The notes under the pieces are model-generated. The model had not been told where the DNA came from. It ran no database searches and was given only the letters and a program-made list of their open reading frames with translations. The position numbers and the translations under genes were made by a program. This document shows, piece after piece, positions 1 to 11,731 of a DNA stretch of 64,000 bases; the first letter of the stretch is position 1; each line of letters opens with the position of its first letter. Source of the DNA: Siphonodentalium dalli (taxonomy: Eukaryota; Mollusca; Scaphopoda; Gadilida; Siphonodentaliidae); contig CP136063.1 of the NCBI GenBank assembly GCA_032622095.1, forward strand, positions 15,915,814 to 15,979,813, given 5' to 3'.

Positions 1-91
1 ATATAGGTAATACGTACATGTCTATTATTTTGTACCCACGCAACTATTTAAAATTTGTTATTTAAAGAGATAATCCATCTTTAACAATGAG
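1..91 (-). repeat. Terminal part of ~525-bp TTAA-flanked MITE, cut by window edge
   Basis: The first 91 bases match the end of the MITE seen whole at 1728-2255 and 19991-20515: a run reading cacgcaactatttaaaattt followed by the terminal GAGATAATCCATCT and TTAA. The element ends inside a decayed zinc-finger unit, so it probably inserted into the finger array. The rest of the copy lies outside the window. Confidence 0.75.
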
Positions 92-430
<339 letters not shown>

Positions 431-642
431 GTTGTGACTGATATTTACTTTCAATTCCTCCATTTCTGGAGAAGAATATTTACAGCAAGGTATTTACAAT
501 TGTGTACATACCAAGTGTAAACAATGTACAATCTATAAGATGAGTGGCGGGGCGTGTAACGGTTGGGTACGTTGCGGTTGATGCCTGACATATGATGGCG
601 TGTGGAATCATCTACGGCTGGTGGTCATAGGTTATCCTATAA

Positions 643-1550
643 TCAGGGAGCACACGAGAACATAATTATTGTATGCTTGTTCTCGATTAGATGGTGTGGT
701 TGTCCTGGAATGTTCCCTCCAAGTATCAGTGCTGAAAGTTCTTCGTCGCTCAAAGAATCGTGCATGAAGATAAATACAGACACTCCATAGTGGTTGAGAA
801 TAGTCTCCCAGTAGCTATTACGTAATGAAAGAATAACTTCCGAAGAGTAATACCTCATTGTGTGGAGAAGTTCGTTGTTGTACTGCTGATCACAGGCATG
901 GCATGTCAGATGGTTAATATACGTCGTCTTATTGAGTAGAATAGCAAGATTCCGAAGTTGAACTGAGCATTTGGGTACTGTCTAAGAAGTATCCATATCG
1001 ACCAGGGAGTCATATGATCATTGTGAACTAGTTGAAATGTGGTCAGTGATGGATTGTTGGCAACGGATGAAGTCCAGAATGAGAAATAATGGTCCCGAAC
1101 ATCTTTCTTGTAAATTGTCTTCCATGTAGAGTCTGACGGAAAATGTCCGGTTTGTGTGAAGATGTCAAGGTAATCGTAGAGTTTATATTGCTGAAGAATA
1201 GGAACAATGTCTGACACAAATACAGTTGTATGTCTATTAAACAGAGTGAATTTAAAGAATCGTAAGAGGAATATCTTTAACGGCACCTGATATCCTTGGG
1301 GAAGGTGAATCAGATGGCCGAGGAAGTTCAAATTTTTTATGTGGATTTCGGACTCAAGAGGCAGGAGTCCCAACAAGCTGAGAGCGACATCTGTTGATGT
1401 GCGTCCAGGAAGAGTTTCTATGTGTTTAACACAGCATCGGAAAGCTCGTTCTAGTGAGATGTGTTTATTGTTAGCCACGAATTGACACGGAACATGCAAA
1501 CATATATACATATATACAAAAGCACCAAAATATATCGATGCGCAGTAGGG
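643..1550 (-). pseudogene. LINE ORF2 C-terminal fragment (frameshifted)
   Basis: Two minus-strand pieces in different frames (906-1586 and 643-858) read as one post-RT tail of a non-LTR retrotransposon. The first has the helical region typical of the segment after the RT palm (LLGLLPLESEIHIKN, then WKTIYKKDVRDHYFSFW). The second, after a frameshift near 905, carries a CxxC...H zinc-knuckle remnant. There is no RT catalytic core, endonuclease or poly-A tail, so this is a 5'-truncated, degenerate copy. The family is inferred from overall pattern only; it differs from the LINE tail at 2275-3400. Confidence 0.6.
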
Positions 1551-1727
1551 AACATCAGCATGAATACACATGTATCTAATATACATTCAAGATATGTAAA
1601 CTGGTAACTCAACACCGCTACTCACAATTGTGAGCAGATCTTGATCATGCACCGTCCATACTTCACATCCACATCAAAATTCAAAGGAAAATAAATTGAG
1701 TCCCTCTGTGCAAACAAAAGGATGTGG

Positions 1728-2255
1728 TTAAAGGTGGATTATCTCTTTGTAAACATGTATTATATAGTTTCCGGGGCATAAAATATTAGATTTGAATCGA
1801 AGACTCCTGTCCGGAAATGCTTCTATCGATTAATATTAATTTTATTTCGAATATGTTCTGGTCTAAAAAGGTGTGTTTATTCAGTTAACGAACAATAGTG
1901 GTTACTGTTAACAGAGACCAGAAATTATATTGTGCAATTTTGTCACAAATAAATTTTAATTATACTCATTATCGCTTAGATATGTGGAACAAAACAATAC
2001 TAACAACCAATTTGTGACATTTGACATTCGTTGCGTAGCCGTATGAACAACCGAGTGCTCTATATCGCAATACGGTCTCATCCGAATGGTCGGTTCTAAA
2101 AATAGTAACATACACGGGCCCGATTTAATATTCGAAATAAAATCAATATTAATTGATAGAAGCTTTTCCGGACATAGGTATTCAGTTCATATCTATTATT
2201 TTATACTCACGCAACTATTTAAAATTTGTTATTTAAAGAGATAATCCATCTTTAA
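1728..2255 (-). mobile_element. Full-length ~525-bp MITE with TTAA ends
   Basis: This is a non-coding element of 528 bp bounded by TTAA on both sides, with termini AGGTGGATTATCTC and GAGATAATCCATCT and long imperfect subterminal inverted repeats. Each half contains a ...TTTATTTCGAATAT... block. At least six more copies or fragments lie between 19.7 and 26.4 kb. It has no ORF, so it would depend on a transposase supplied elsewhere. The TTAA target preference, proved by the nested copy at 25695-26192, is that of piggyBac-type transposases, but the terminal motif is not the classical piggyBac one. Confidence 0.8.
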
Positions 2256-2274
2256 TTATCTGAATGCTTTATTC

Positions 2275-3400
2275 AAGAAAATAAAATCGACACGGATTTT
2301 AGAAGGTTCACATTCTGTGTGGAGATAAGTCTGTGAAACTCCCCCCTGTCTGGGATCTCCCGATGACATTTCGGGATATATTGTCTACGCAATTCAATGA
2401 AATAACTACACATAATCATAAGGTGATATTCGTCGCCCAGGCCAGATTGACAAAGGGGACATACTCTTTGTTCTTTCTGTATCTTTTTCCATCAGCCACT
2501 TTCTATAGCTAATCGGTCATTATAAGTTCTTATCTTCATGAGAGATTCACCCAAATGTGATGGTAGTTCGATCAAATACGTCTTCATTTCGAACGTGTGA
2601 GTTATAAAGTTATACAAATTACCCCTGGATGTTGACATCATGTTACCATACCATTCTTGGTGAAACTGGTCGATAAAGATCTGCTTTAATTGTGTGCTGT
2701 CATGTTTAGAGAGTTGTAATTGTGCAATCCATTTGGAATTAGAACCAGTGATTTTAAATATACTTTTTATGGATCTGACCCATCTAAGTTTGTGTTCATA
2801 ACTGCTGTCGTTTTTATATAACGTGTAAGTAATATGGTACATATTTTTGGCCAATTCAGAACCCTCGTCAGATTATAATTTTGACCAGTAAGAAATAGCT
2901 CGACATTTGGCCTCTATTATAAGAAGATGCCTTCCTAACTCTCCATAAACCATGAAATTTGGCGTACTAGGTTTCACGCCGAGTAAAATTTTGAAGAACT
3001 TGATATGCACGGCTTCAACCGTTTTCATTGACTCAAAAAAACATATTTCACTGCTGTATAATACAATTGGTAGAACCATAGCATCAAACAGCTGTAGCAT
3101 GAGGTACACAGAGATCTTCATATTTCTGGTTTTGTTCAAGAGAACATACATAGCATTGGTCGCTACTCTGCTGGCTTTTTTGACTGCCCTACAAAATCTG
3201 CAATTGTAAAAGAATTCTATACCTAGGTACATGAATTATTTTACAATATACACATGTATGTATGTACACCGTTATATACAACACGGGTAAGCACTTGGGT
3301 TGTCTTTTACAAAATATCACAACTTTAGTTGTTTGCGTGTTTACTTGAAGACCCCAAGCAATTGCATAATCATGAAACGCTGAAAGTGTTCTGTGCATTG
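2275..3400 (-). pseudogene. LINE ORF2 C-terminal fragment
   Basis: Minus-strand pieces join into the end of a LINE RT protein. The parts are: a thumb-proximal piece with WGLQVNTQTTKVVIF (about 3300-3390); the segment MVLPIVLYSSEICFFE and TPNFMVYGELGR (2900-3060); and, in another frame near 2440-2480, a CPLC...GDEYH...C zinc knuckle. This order is standard for the C-terminus of CR1/L2/RTE-like LINEs. The 5' part (endonuclease, RT catalytic core) is missing and at least two frameshifts are present, so it is a 5'-truncated dead copy. It abuts the duplicated 5' flank of the zinc-finger ORF. Confidence 0.8.
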
Positions 3401-3405
3401 AAGCT

Positions 3406-3712
3406 TAGACCAGAAACAGTACGACGGAATTAACGTTAGACCGTGTACATGTAGACTGTGTAGTCAGCTATCGTTTTGTAAATGGTGCTACTAAGCGAAA
3501 CCACATAATTCGACGCATGTTACACATGTAATTCAACAGAATACTGGATTTCCGTCGTCCTTTGTTTGACTTAAAATCGATCGATCGATACCGGTACGTA
3601 ATAAGTCCATATCGTGAACTATATAATTTACAGTTACGCTGTATTAACTGACTTTTGGTTAAAATTAGTTCAATTTGTCGCTTCGCGAGATCTACAACTA
3701 ATCGTGATAGCG
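3406..3712 (+). repeat. 5' flank of zinc-finger ORF, duplicated at 19048-19352
   Basis: About 305 bp directly upstream of the zinc-finger start recur at 19048-19352 with few differences, including the run ATCGATCGATCGATACCGG. The copy at 19 kb is not followed by fingers but by a transposon terminus. The segment probably holds the promoter and 5' UTR of the array, but I cannot point to a certain TATA box or initiation site. Confidence 0.8.
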
Positions 3713-3742
3713 GTATACATACATGTAGGACAATTCCACACG

Positions 3743-4846
3743 ATGAGAGACGCCAATGTTCATGATCACGAGATCGCCCAAACAGGGAATAGTCAAAACC
3801 ACTGTGAAGTATGTGGGAAATATTTCTCTAATCCAGGTGCCTTGGTGAACCATAACAGAACCCATATCGGAGATACGCCTGATTGTGATGTATTCAAGAA
3901 ATCATTTAGCACATCGAGTCAATTGGTGAAACATAAGAGAATTCACACAGGCGATACCAGGGACAAGCTTTACCAATGTGATATATGCGGGAAGTCGTTT
4001 AATACATCGAGCGACTTGGTGAGACATAAGAGAATCCACACCGGAGATACGCCTTACCTATGTGATATATGCGGGAAATCATTTAATCATCCGAGCAACT
4101 TGGTGCAACATAAGAGAATCCACACCGGGGATAAACCTTACCGTTGTGATATATGTGAGAAATCATTTAATCATTCAGGCCACTTGTTGAAACATAAGCG
4201 AATCCACACTGGCGATAAGCCTTACTATTGCGATATATGCGGGAAACCATTTAGTCAGTCGGGCAGCTTGGCGGCACATAAGAGAACCCATATCGGTGAT
4301 TTGCCTTACCATTGTGATATATGCGGGAAATCGTTTAATACATCGAGCGACTTGGTGAGACATAAGAGAATTCACACCGGAGATACGCCTTACCGTTGTG
4401 ATATATGCGGGAAATCATTTAATCGATCGAGCACCTTGGTGACACATAAGAGAATCCACAACCATTCTGGCAACATGGTGAACCATAAGATAATTCACAC
4501 CGGAGATACGCATTACCGTTGTGATATATGCGGGAAATCATTTCATTATCCTAGCGCCTTGATGACACATAAGAGAATCCACACCGGAGATATGCCTTAC
4601 CATTGTGATATATGCGGGAAATCATTTAATCAATCGAGCAACTTGGTGACACATAAGTTAATCCACACCGGAGATACGCCTTACCATTGTGATGTATGCG
4701 GGAAGTCATTTAATAATTCTAGCAATTTGGTGAGACATAAGAGAATCCACATCAGAGATAAGCCTTACAGTTGCGACATATGCAGTAAATCATTTTCTCA
4801 CTCGGGTACCTTGGTGAAACATAAGAAATTCCACACCGGAGATTAG
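3743..4846 (+). CDS. C2H2 zinc-finger protein, about 12 fingers
   Basis: This is a predicted nuclear DNA-binding protein made almost only of tandem C2H2 fingers of the form [21 protein letters not shown] joined by HTGDKPY or HTGDTPY linkers (Asp instead of the usual Glu of HTGEKPY). I count 12 fingers. The second has lost its second Cys (CDVF), and between fingers 8 and 9 there is a half finger keeping only the helix and histidines, an internal deletion of about 42 bp. No KRAB, BTB or SCAN domain is visible. The open frame extends upstream to 3614 but opens there with GTG. The ATG at 3743 is preferred because the paralogue at 28.25 kb shares sequence from just before this ATG onward. It ends in HTGD-stop and is followed by many more finger units without an open frame, so it may be a truncated gene. 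An upstream exon is possible. Confidence 0.75.
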   Translation: MRDANVHDHEIAQTGNSQNHCEVCGKYFSNPGALVNHNRTHIGDTPDCDVFKKSFSTSSQLVKHKRIHTGDTRDKLYQCDICGKSFNTSSDLVRHKRIHTGDTPYLCDICGKSFNHPSNLVQHKRIHTGDKPYRCDICEKSFNHSGHLLKHKRIHTGDKPYYCDICGKPFSQSGSLAAHKRTHIGDLPYHCDICGKSFNTSSDLVRHKRIHTGDTPYRCDICGKSFNRSSTLVTHKRIHNHSGNMVNHKIIHTGDTHYRCDICGKSFHYPSALMTHKRIHTGDMPYHCDICGKSFNQSSNLVTHKLIHTGDTPYHCDVCGKSFNNSSNLVRHKRIHIRDKPYSCDICSKSFSHSGTLVKHKKFHTGD

Positions 4847-6060
<1,214 letters not shown>

Positions 6061-6164
6061 TTACCGTTGTGATATATGCGGGAAATCATTTATTGGTCGA
6101 GTTCCTTGGTGTAACATACGGTAATCCACACGTGTTATTTCATCGATGCGATGTGTGTGATAGA

Positions 6165-6590
6165 TTATTATATAACCACACGTGTCAATATACACCGGGG
6201 TTCTTCCCTGTCTATCGAGATCCTTGTCAAGACTATACAATCCACACATGTTAATATACACCGGGGTTCTTCATCGATGCGATGTGTGTGATAGATTATT
6301 ATATAACCACATGTGTCAATACACAACGGGGTTTTTCCCTGTCTATCGAGATCCTTGTCAAGACAATACAATCCATACATGTTAATATACACCGGGGTTT
6401 TTCCCTGTCTATCGAGTTCCTTGCCATGACCATATAATCAACACATGTTAATATACACCGGGGTTCTTCCCTGTCTATCGAGTTCTTTGCCATGACAATA
6501 TAATACACACATGTTAATATACACCGGGGTTCTTCCCTGTCTATCGAGTTCCATGCCATGACAATATAATCCACACATGCGGCTCTCGTA
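6165..6590 (+). repeat. 66-bp minisatellite, about six units
   Basis: Tandem units contain TATACACCGGGGTTCTTCCC, then TGTCTATCGAGTTCCTTG and a CCACACATGTTAA piece, with period about 66 bp in the later units and longer in the first two. The units begin exactly where the decayed zinc-finger tail ends, and the ATCCACAC...CACCGG motif resembles a finger linker, so the repeat may have grown from finger sequence. The short open frames across it on both strands are by-products of the repetition. Confidence 0.85.
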
Positions 6591-7415
6591 TTAGTCTTGT
6601 CATTGAAGCCTGATTTTGAGGTGAACCTAGAAACAGTATTTTGTAAGCTATTTTTGGTGTTATATTTCGGGAAGAATATCGTGAATATGTCGAAGATTTG
6701 TTTTCCCGCGCTTGTTTTTTTACGTCAGAGCCTCGTTCGCGGAATTCTATATCTTCCTCCGACATTGTTTCTAGCGAAAAGTCGCAAAGATATATTTGGC
6801 GAGTTAGCCATTATTTTTCATATGTTTCTTTATTCATAATGAAAGGCCAAAACAGATTGGGAGTGGTTTTTTTTGTCTCACCGGCAGGTAAATACAATTA
6901 TTATACATCGTATGTTATTGCAGATGATATAATTGTTTCCATGCGATGATATTTCATTTTCAGGAACTTACTATGTCCAGTCAAAGGTCAAATCGAAACC
7001 TTGAACGTTTCAATGTCTAATAACAATTCGGATGTCGGAATATATTTATAGTTCATACATTTTACGGTAAAATACTTTTTAAGTCATTATATTTGCAACA
7101 TTTCCATGGTGAAGGGGGAAGTTTCAATAGTTCAAGGGCATGGAGCACACTGGTCACTGTCAGTTATAAAGTCAATTTAAGTCAGTAATAAATTAAATAA
7201 ATAAAGTATCTAGCAAATGTTCAGGGCTGATTTGAGTTTATCACATGATTATCATTATTTTCATATGTACTATTCGAGCGTAATAGACACGTGTAATATC
7301 GTCGCGTGCAATGACGTCACGCTGATCATTTGGCCAAAGTTCGCAGTTCGCTGGCTGCAGTTAAATATTGTTCTTTTCGATAATATTTTAGCGATTATAT
7401 GATCATGTGATAAAA
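6591..7415. other. Non-coding stretch, no supported feature
   Basis: AT-rich sequence with only short chance reading frames. I see no domain signature, repeat pair or RNA gene here. Confidence 0.5.
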
Positions 7416-7557
7416 GGTATCTCAAACTCGTTATATTTTATACGTAATTTATCAACCTCGTCCACTAAATTCTATTTGAGCCTCGGTAAACATCGGCTCA
7501 AATCGAATTTAGTGAACTCGGTTGATAAATTTCGTATAAAATAGTAACTTGAGATCC
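7416..7557. repeat. ~140-bp fold-back (MITE-like) palindrome
   Basis: The two halves are inverted copies. GGTATCTCAAACTCGTTAT with ATTTATCAAC and GAGCC on the left mirrors GGCTC, GTTGATAAAT and ACTTGAGATCC on the right, around a loop of about 12 bases near 7485. Stem of about 60 bp with several mismatches, no coding capacity. No second copy noticed in the window. Confidence 0.75.
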
Positions 7558-7574
7558 TCTATATATGCTACACG

Positions 7575-7746
7575 TTGCCTTGGATACAGAGTTTCTCGGT
7601 GTAACTGTGCTCCGGTCTGGCTATGTGTTTATCCTTGGATACAGAGTTTCTCAGTATAACTGTGCTTCGGTCTGACTATGTGTTTATCTTGCCTTGGATA
7701 CAGAGTTTCCCAGTATAACTGAACTCCAGTCTGACTATGTGTTTAT
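7575..7746 (+). repeat. Three ~57-bp tandem repeats
   Basis: Units start near 7577, 7632 and 7690 with CTTGGATACAGAGTTTC and end in TGACTATGTGTTTAT. They are non-coding, with about 90% identity between units by eye. Confidence 0.85.
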
Positions 7747-8429
7747 GTGTCATATGTATTTATGTATTAACTTTAAAAGACTTTATAGCTGATCTGGTTA
7801 CATGCTTGTATGATTGCCTGGTTTGGGCCTATTGAGTTTTTCGGTTCGCTGATCTGAATATGCGCCTATACTTTGACTTCACCACGAAAGAGCTTGCACT
7901 GGCGTACTGAGCTTCGTGGTTTGGTGTGTTCTTCAAAGGACTCCGTGGCTTTCATAATGCCAGTTCACGTTTCAGCTTCATATTCTGCGCCATTCTACCA
8001 GCCCTGTTGACAAAATGGGTGCAGGACTATATACATATTTTAAGGAACACTCTTTGTTTTATGTTGATTTATGTATATTTGTTCGTAAATGTATTACCCA
8101 ATATATGGGGGTGCGCTGTAAAATTATCGGCGGAATCTCAATAAATCATACCATACCGATGGCTCCTTGGGCACTGATGAATGTCCCCGGGTGGCATAAA
8201 TAAATAATATAAGTCATTGAGTAATTATCTCCACCAACAAACAAATACTAACCTGCTAACCTTGTACAATCATAACAGGGAACAATAGGATCACAAAACA
8301 AAACTAACTCCAATATTAATACCTAGGTTAGCGGGCTCACGCCCTAGATAGCTTCTTGGGCGCCGATGAATGCCATCGTGCGGCATAGATACGACTGCCG
8401 TGAGCGTAGTATAAGCTATCGAATAATTA
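7747..8429. other. Spacer with a diverged direct repeat
   Basis: No gene is visible. Two related pieces, about 8160-8230 and 8350-8430, share the pattern GGCxxCTTGGGCxCxGATGAATG ... TAATTATCT and lie just outside the Ngaro end. They may be remains of an older related insertion or of a repeat serving as the target. Confidence 0.4.
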
Positions 8430-8651
8430 TCTTTACGTTGTTTCCTGGAGAAGGGGACAGAACTCACTCAACACCAGGTTCCATTTTGGGCATATTTATT
8501 GCCAACAAACGTAATAACTGGTTCAACAATAAAATGGTGCACAGACATGATTGCACAAATACATGTACATATATACAAACATGCTAGTAAATATGTAAAT
8601 AACTCTCAATATATGTAATATATCCGGGCAAAGTGGATGTATACCGCCACA
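8430..8651 (-). repeat. Ngaro terminal repeat B2
   Basis: A 222-bp segment, from CTTTACGTTGTTTCCTGGAG to CCGCCACA, identical by eye to B1 at 9403-9624. It forms the 3' outer end of the element. Confidence 0.9.
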
Positions 8652-8996
8652 CTATGCACGCAAACCATGAGAATAAACAACCTTTCATCGGCCGTGAAAA
8701 CTGCTCAGAAAAAACCGGACGCATCTTTTGGTGGCCATATATTTCAATACAACTTCTTTTGGTGGCCCCCGGAAACCTGCATCCGATACTCTACTACATG
8801 TACATAATACTCTGTAGCAGCGCTTTCAACCGGCCTCAAGATCAAGAACGTCGGAGTCGTTCAACGCTTATTCCCAAGATTACTGTTTGCTGCGATAACT
8901 CAACCATTGTTTACACCGTTCATTTAAAAATATGTTCCATATACACATGATGCACTTGAGCTTTTTAAAGATTACTAATTGGGCGGGTGGGCGGGC

Positions 8997-9402
8997 AAAT
9001 TAAAAGATTTCGATAGACTCTACTGACGCTTCAGGCTTTAGACAAAGGAACTGATTCCTGGAGACTAAAAGACGCTCTTGGCACTGACCTCGGCGATCCG
9101 CGGTATCTGATTGGCCGGCAGCTTACTCTTTCTCGGGGAGAAATGAAACGCGATATTTGATTGGCTGGCGGCCGTCTGCGCTTTCGGAGCGCAATTTTGA
9201 TTGGTTGACACTCGAAAACGTAAACACTTCTTCTCAGCTGACTGTATGCTATTGACAAATACTGCTCCATTGATATTTTAACCGGCATGAATGAACATGA
9301 CTATATATAACCCGGATATACGATAAATGGAATCTGAGGTACCCAGTGGCATTAAATCACCCTTATCCATCCACAACGTAAAAGCTTTTACAAGTAAAAT
9401 TA
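8997..9402 (-). repeat. Ngaro internal repeat A2
   Basis: About 405 bp matching A1 at 17625-18033 with roughly three mismatches. It abuts B1 directly; this junction is the template that restores the ends of the circular intermediate. An 85-codon frame is open in both A copies, which needs no explanation beyond DNA identity. Confidence 0.9.
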
Positions 9403-9624
9403 CCTTTACGTTGTTTCCTGGAGAAGGGGACAGAACTCACTCAACACCAGGTTCCATTTTGGGCATATTTATTGCCAACAAACGTAATAACTGGTTCAAC
9501 AATAAAATGGTGCACAGACATGATTGCACAAATACATGTACATATATACAAACATGCTAGTAAATATGTAAATAACTCTCAATATATGTAATATATCCGG
9601 GCAAAGTGGATGTATACCGCCACA
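9403..9624 (-). repeat. Ngaro internal repeat B1
   Basis: 222 bp identical by eye to B2. Adjacent to A2 with no spacer. Confidence 0.9.
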
Positions 9625-10762
9625 ATGCTAGCCCAATGAATATGTCCGATGTTATTCATTGCGATAGCATACAGCCACAAAGCCCCCCCCCCCCCGCTTA
9701 TGGCTAAATATTTGTGCAATCATAGCGCTAGCGTGACCGTCTCCCAATAAGGCAGAACTACCCATAACCGTGACTAATATAAATAAAGGTAACTGGACAG
9801 AGTATATGGACGGAACATAATGACCGTAGCACTGATGAGCCCTATGCATATACATTTAATATAACTTGTATTTGGTACTTGTAGTTGAAGACTGTACCAA
9901 ATTTTTTCCCCGACAACAACAATTTGTAATATTTTGCCTCCCGGTAAATATGCCATCCGTACCACTACACTGTACTACCAGACTTTCAAATAATGGAAAA
10001 AATTGTTACTGTATCTACGACTCGTAGACTATAAACACCCACAACATCTGAGTACAGTATCCCTTGAAATTTATAGAGCAACAGCACACACATAAATAGA
10101 TTGCCAATTACATGAAACATCCGGACCTGCCTTAGTCAGGCCAAGTATGCTACTTCTGAGGTCACAACCATTGAATTCCCTGGCCTACCGGTCTATTAGA
10201 TAGCCGAGCTAGCAATTCAGTATCCCCCCCCCCCCCCAGTAGGTACCACCAGCCACATGAGTTATCCCAACGCCCATAACCCATTGATTCCCAACTAATA
10301 GCGGACCTTTGGTTCAATTGACATCATTGATGCATGTGTCTAACCATGGTAACTTGGCTCATAAGACTACAATTTAAACAATTGTGATTGAAACCATAAC
10401 TTTTAAATGCCCAGACTATTGAGCAAAACCCATAAATTAGACATATATAACGCCATTAATCGATTCACCTGGGTAATTTTTTGGCCAGAATAAGAGCCCA
10501 GCAACACAGACAATACAACGGCTGTGACCTAACAATCGCCAACTTCCCGTGCGCAATATATTTGCATGTACCCAACAAAAACAAAAAACAAATTCTGCAT
10601 GCACCTGTAGAAATGAAATTAGTATCAACATTCTGACATCAACAACCGGGCTCGCCTTAGACAAGTCAAGTTGGTTCATTCACACTAAACAACCATTAAC
10701 ATGTTACTCCTGTTGTGCCTCTGCCCGAAGGTGCAAACTGTGTACTTGGAACGTATCCTAAA
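9625..10762 (-). other. Ngaro 3' non-coding region
   Basis: This 1.1-kb stretch between the recombinase stop and B1 has no convincing frame. It contains two long C runs (about 9681-9695 and 10222-10237) that would be G runs in the element's RNA. Otherwise nothing stands out. Confidence 0.6.
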
Positions 10763-11731
10763 TCATATTGCGGGCGGTGGTCTAATATATTTACGAAAAG
10801 CCTGAGATTTCCACCTGCCTAGCATTTGAATTTGAGAGTCAGAAAAACCACGAGCGGCACAAAGAGTTGCCGCTCCGATTCGAAATGAGTGCGATTTATA
10901 CACTGATGTGTCCAAATTACAATATTTCAGCACTACTATAAATGTTTTGTCAAAGGCATGTCTACTGATTGCCTTTCCACCTGGTAGACAAAATAAAGGC
11001 CCCTGCTGGGCTCCCCTAAGCACCAAATACTCTGACAGAAGTTTGACTGGGCAGAAATCGTTAACTGGTTGACTCTCGATAAAAACCACACTAGATTTGC
11101 CTGGAATCGAATGTTTGAAATGACGAAAAGTTATTTGAAACACGTTTTGTTGTCGTGAAATGTCTGAAATCTGTAACACATGCGACCTCTGATTTACTGT
11201 ACACAATTCGCCTATTCGGGCAAAGGCATAAAATGCCGTTGAAAAAATGGCTCTGTATAACACCCGAGTATAATGAGTACTCACACATGGTGAGACAGCC
11301 AATAACAATTTTGACAATAATGATAATGTAATTGGCATCCGAAAATCTCCCCCTGGGCGGACATTTCCAAAACCTGTGAGTAGTTTCTTAATTTGAAAAT
11401 GCTGAGTAGGATCATGGAAACTACGTATCTTGTGGTAAAATGCAATGGCAGATAATATCGATCTGGAAGATGCAACACTTAACCCTGTTTGGAACAGAAA
11501 GGCAACAAACAAGCAGATTGTTGATATTGGCAATGGCAATGACGCATCAAGGTGGTATTTATCGCAAAATTCTATCAGCCGATACCAAGACTTCTCGTAG
11601 CTCGCTATAGTTTCCACCGTTAAACAATTAGCCCATAAGTAATTCATGGTGCCAACAATCTGGTGATGGTCAGATGACAGGGGACCGGGCACGGAGAAGA
11701 CTCTGCTCATGGTGCCTTCTGCTTGAAGCAT
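10763..11731 (-). CDS. Tyrosine recombinase of Ngaro-like element
   Basis: 322-residue integrase that should join the circular cDNA to the genome. The catalytic set is visible: Arg I in ARIGEL (R172), a candidate Lys at K206 (RHFKHS), HSFR giving H281 and R284, the conserved LGRW (W307) and the nucleophile in KYIR (Y315). An N-terminal helical core-binding domain precedes (residues 30-110). The length and motif spacing fit retroelement tyrosine recombinases. The frame overlaps the RT stop: ATG codons at 11731 and 11710, the latter sharing bases with the RT TGA in ATGA, suggesting coupled reinitiation. All key residues are intact, so the protein could be active. The exact start (M1 or M8) is uncertain. 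Confidence 0.9.
   Translation of the reverse strand: MLQAEGTMSRVFSVPGPLSSDHHQIVGTMNYLWANCLTVETIASYEKSWYRLIEFCDKYHLDASLPLPISTICLFVAFLFQTGLSVASSRSILSAIAFYHKIRSFHDPTQHFQIKKLLTGFGNVRPGGDFRMPITLSLLSKLLLAVSPCVSTHYTRVLYRAIFSTAFYAFARIGELCTVNQRSHVLQISDISRQQNVFQITFRHFKHSIPGKSSVVFIESQPVNDFCPVKLLSEYLVLRGAQQGPLFCLPGGKAISRHAFDKTFIVVLKYCNLDTSVYKSHSFRIGAATLCAARGFSDSQIQMLGRWKSQAFRKYIRPPPAI

Noticed and set aside
3614-3742. N-terminal extension of the zinc-finger ORF
   Set aside because: It opens with GTG, has no recognisable domain and lies in the duplicated 5' flank; ATG 3743 is a better start.
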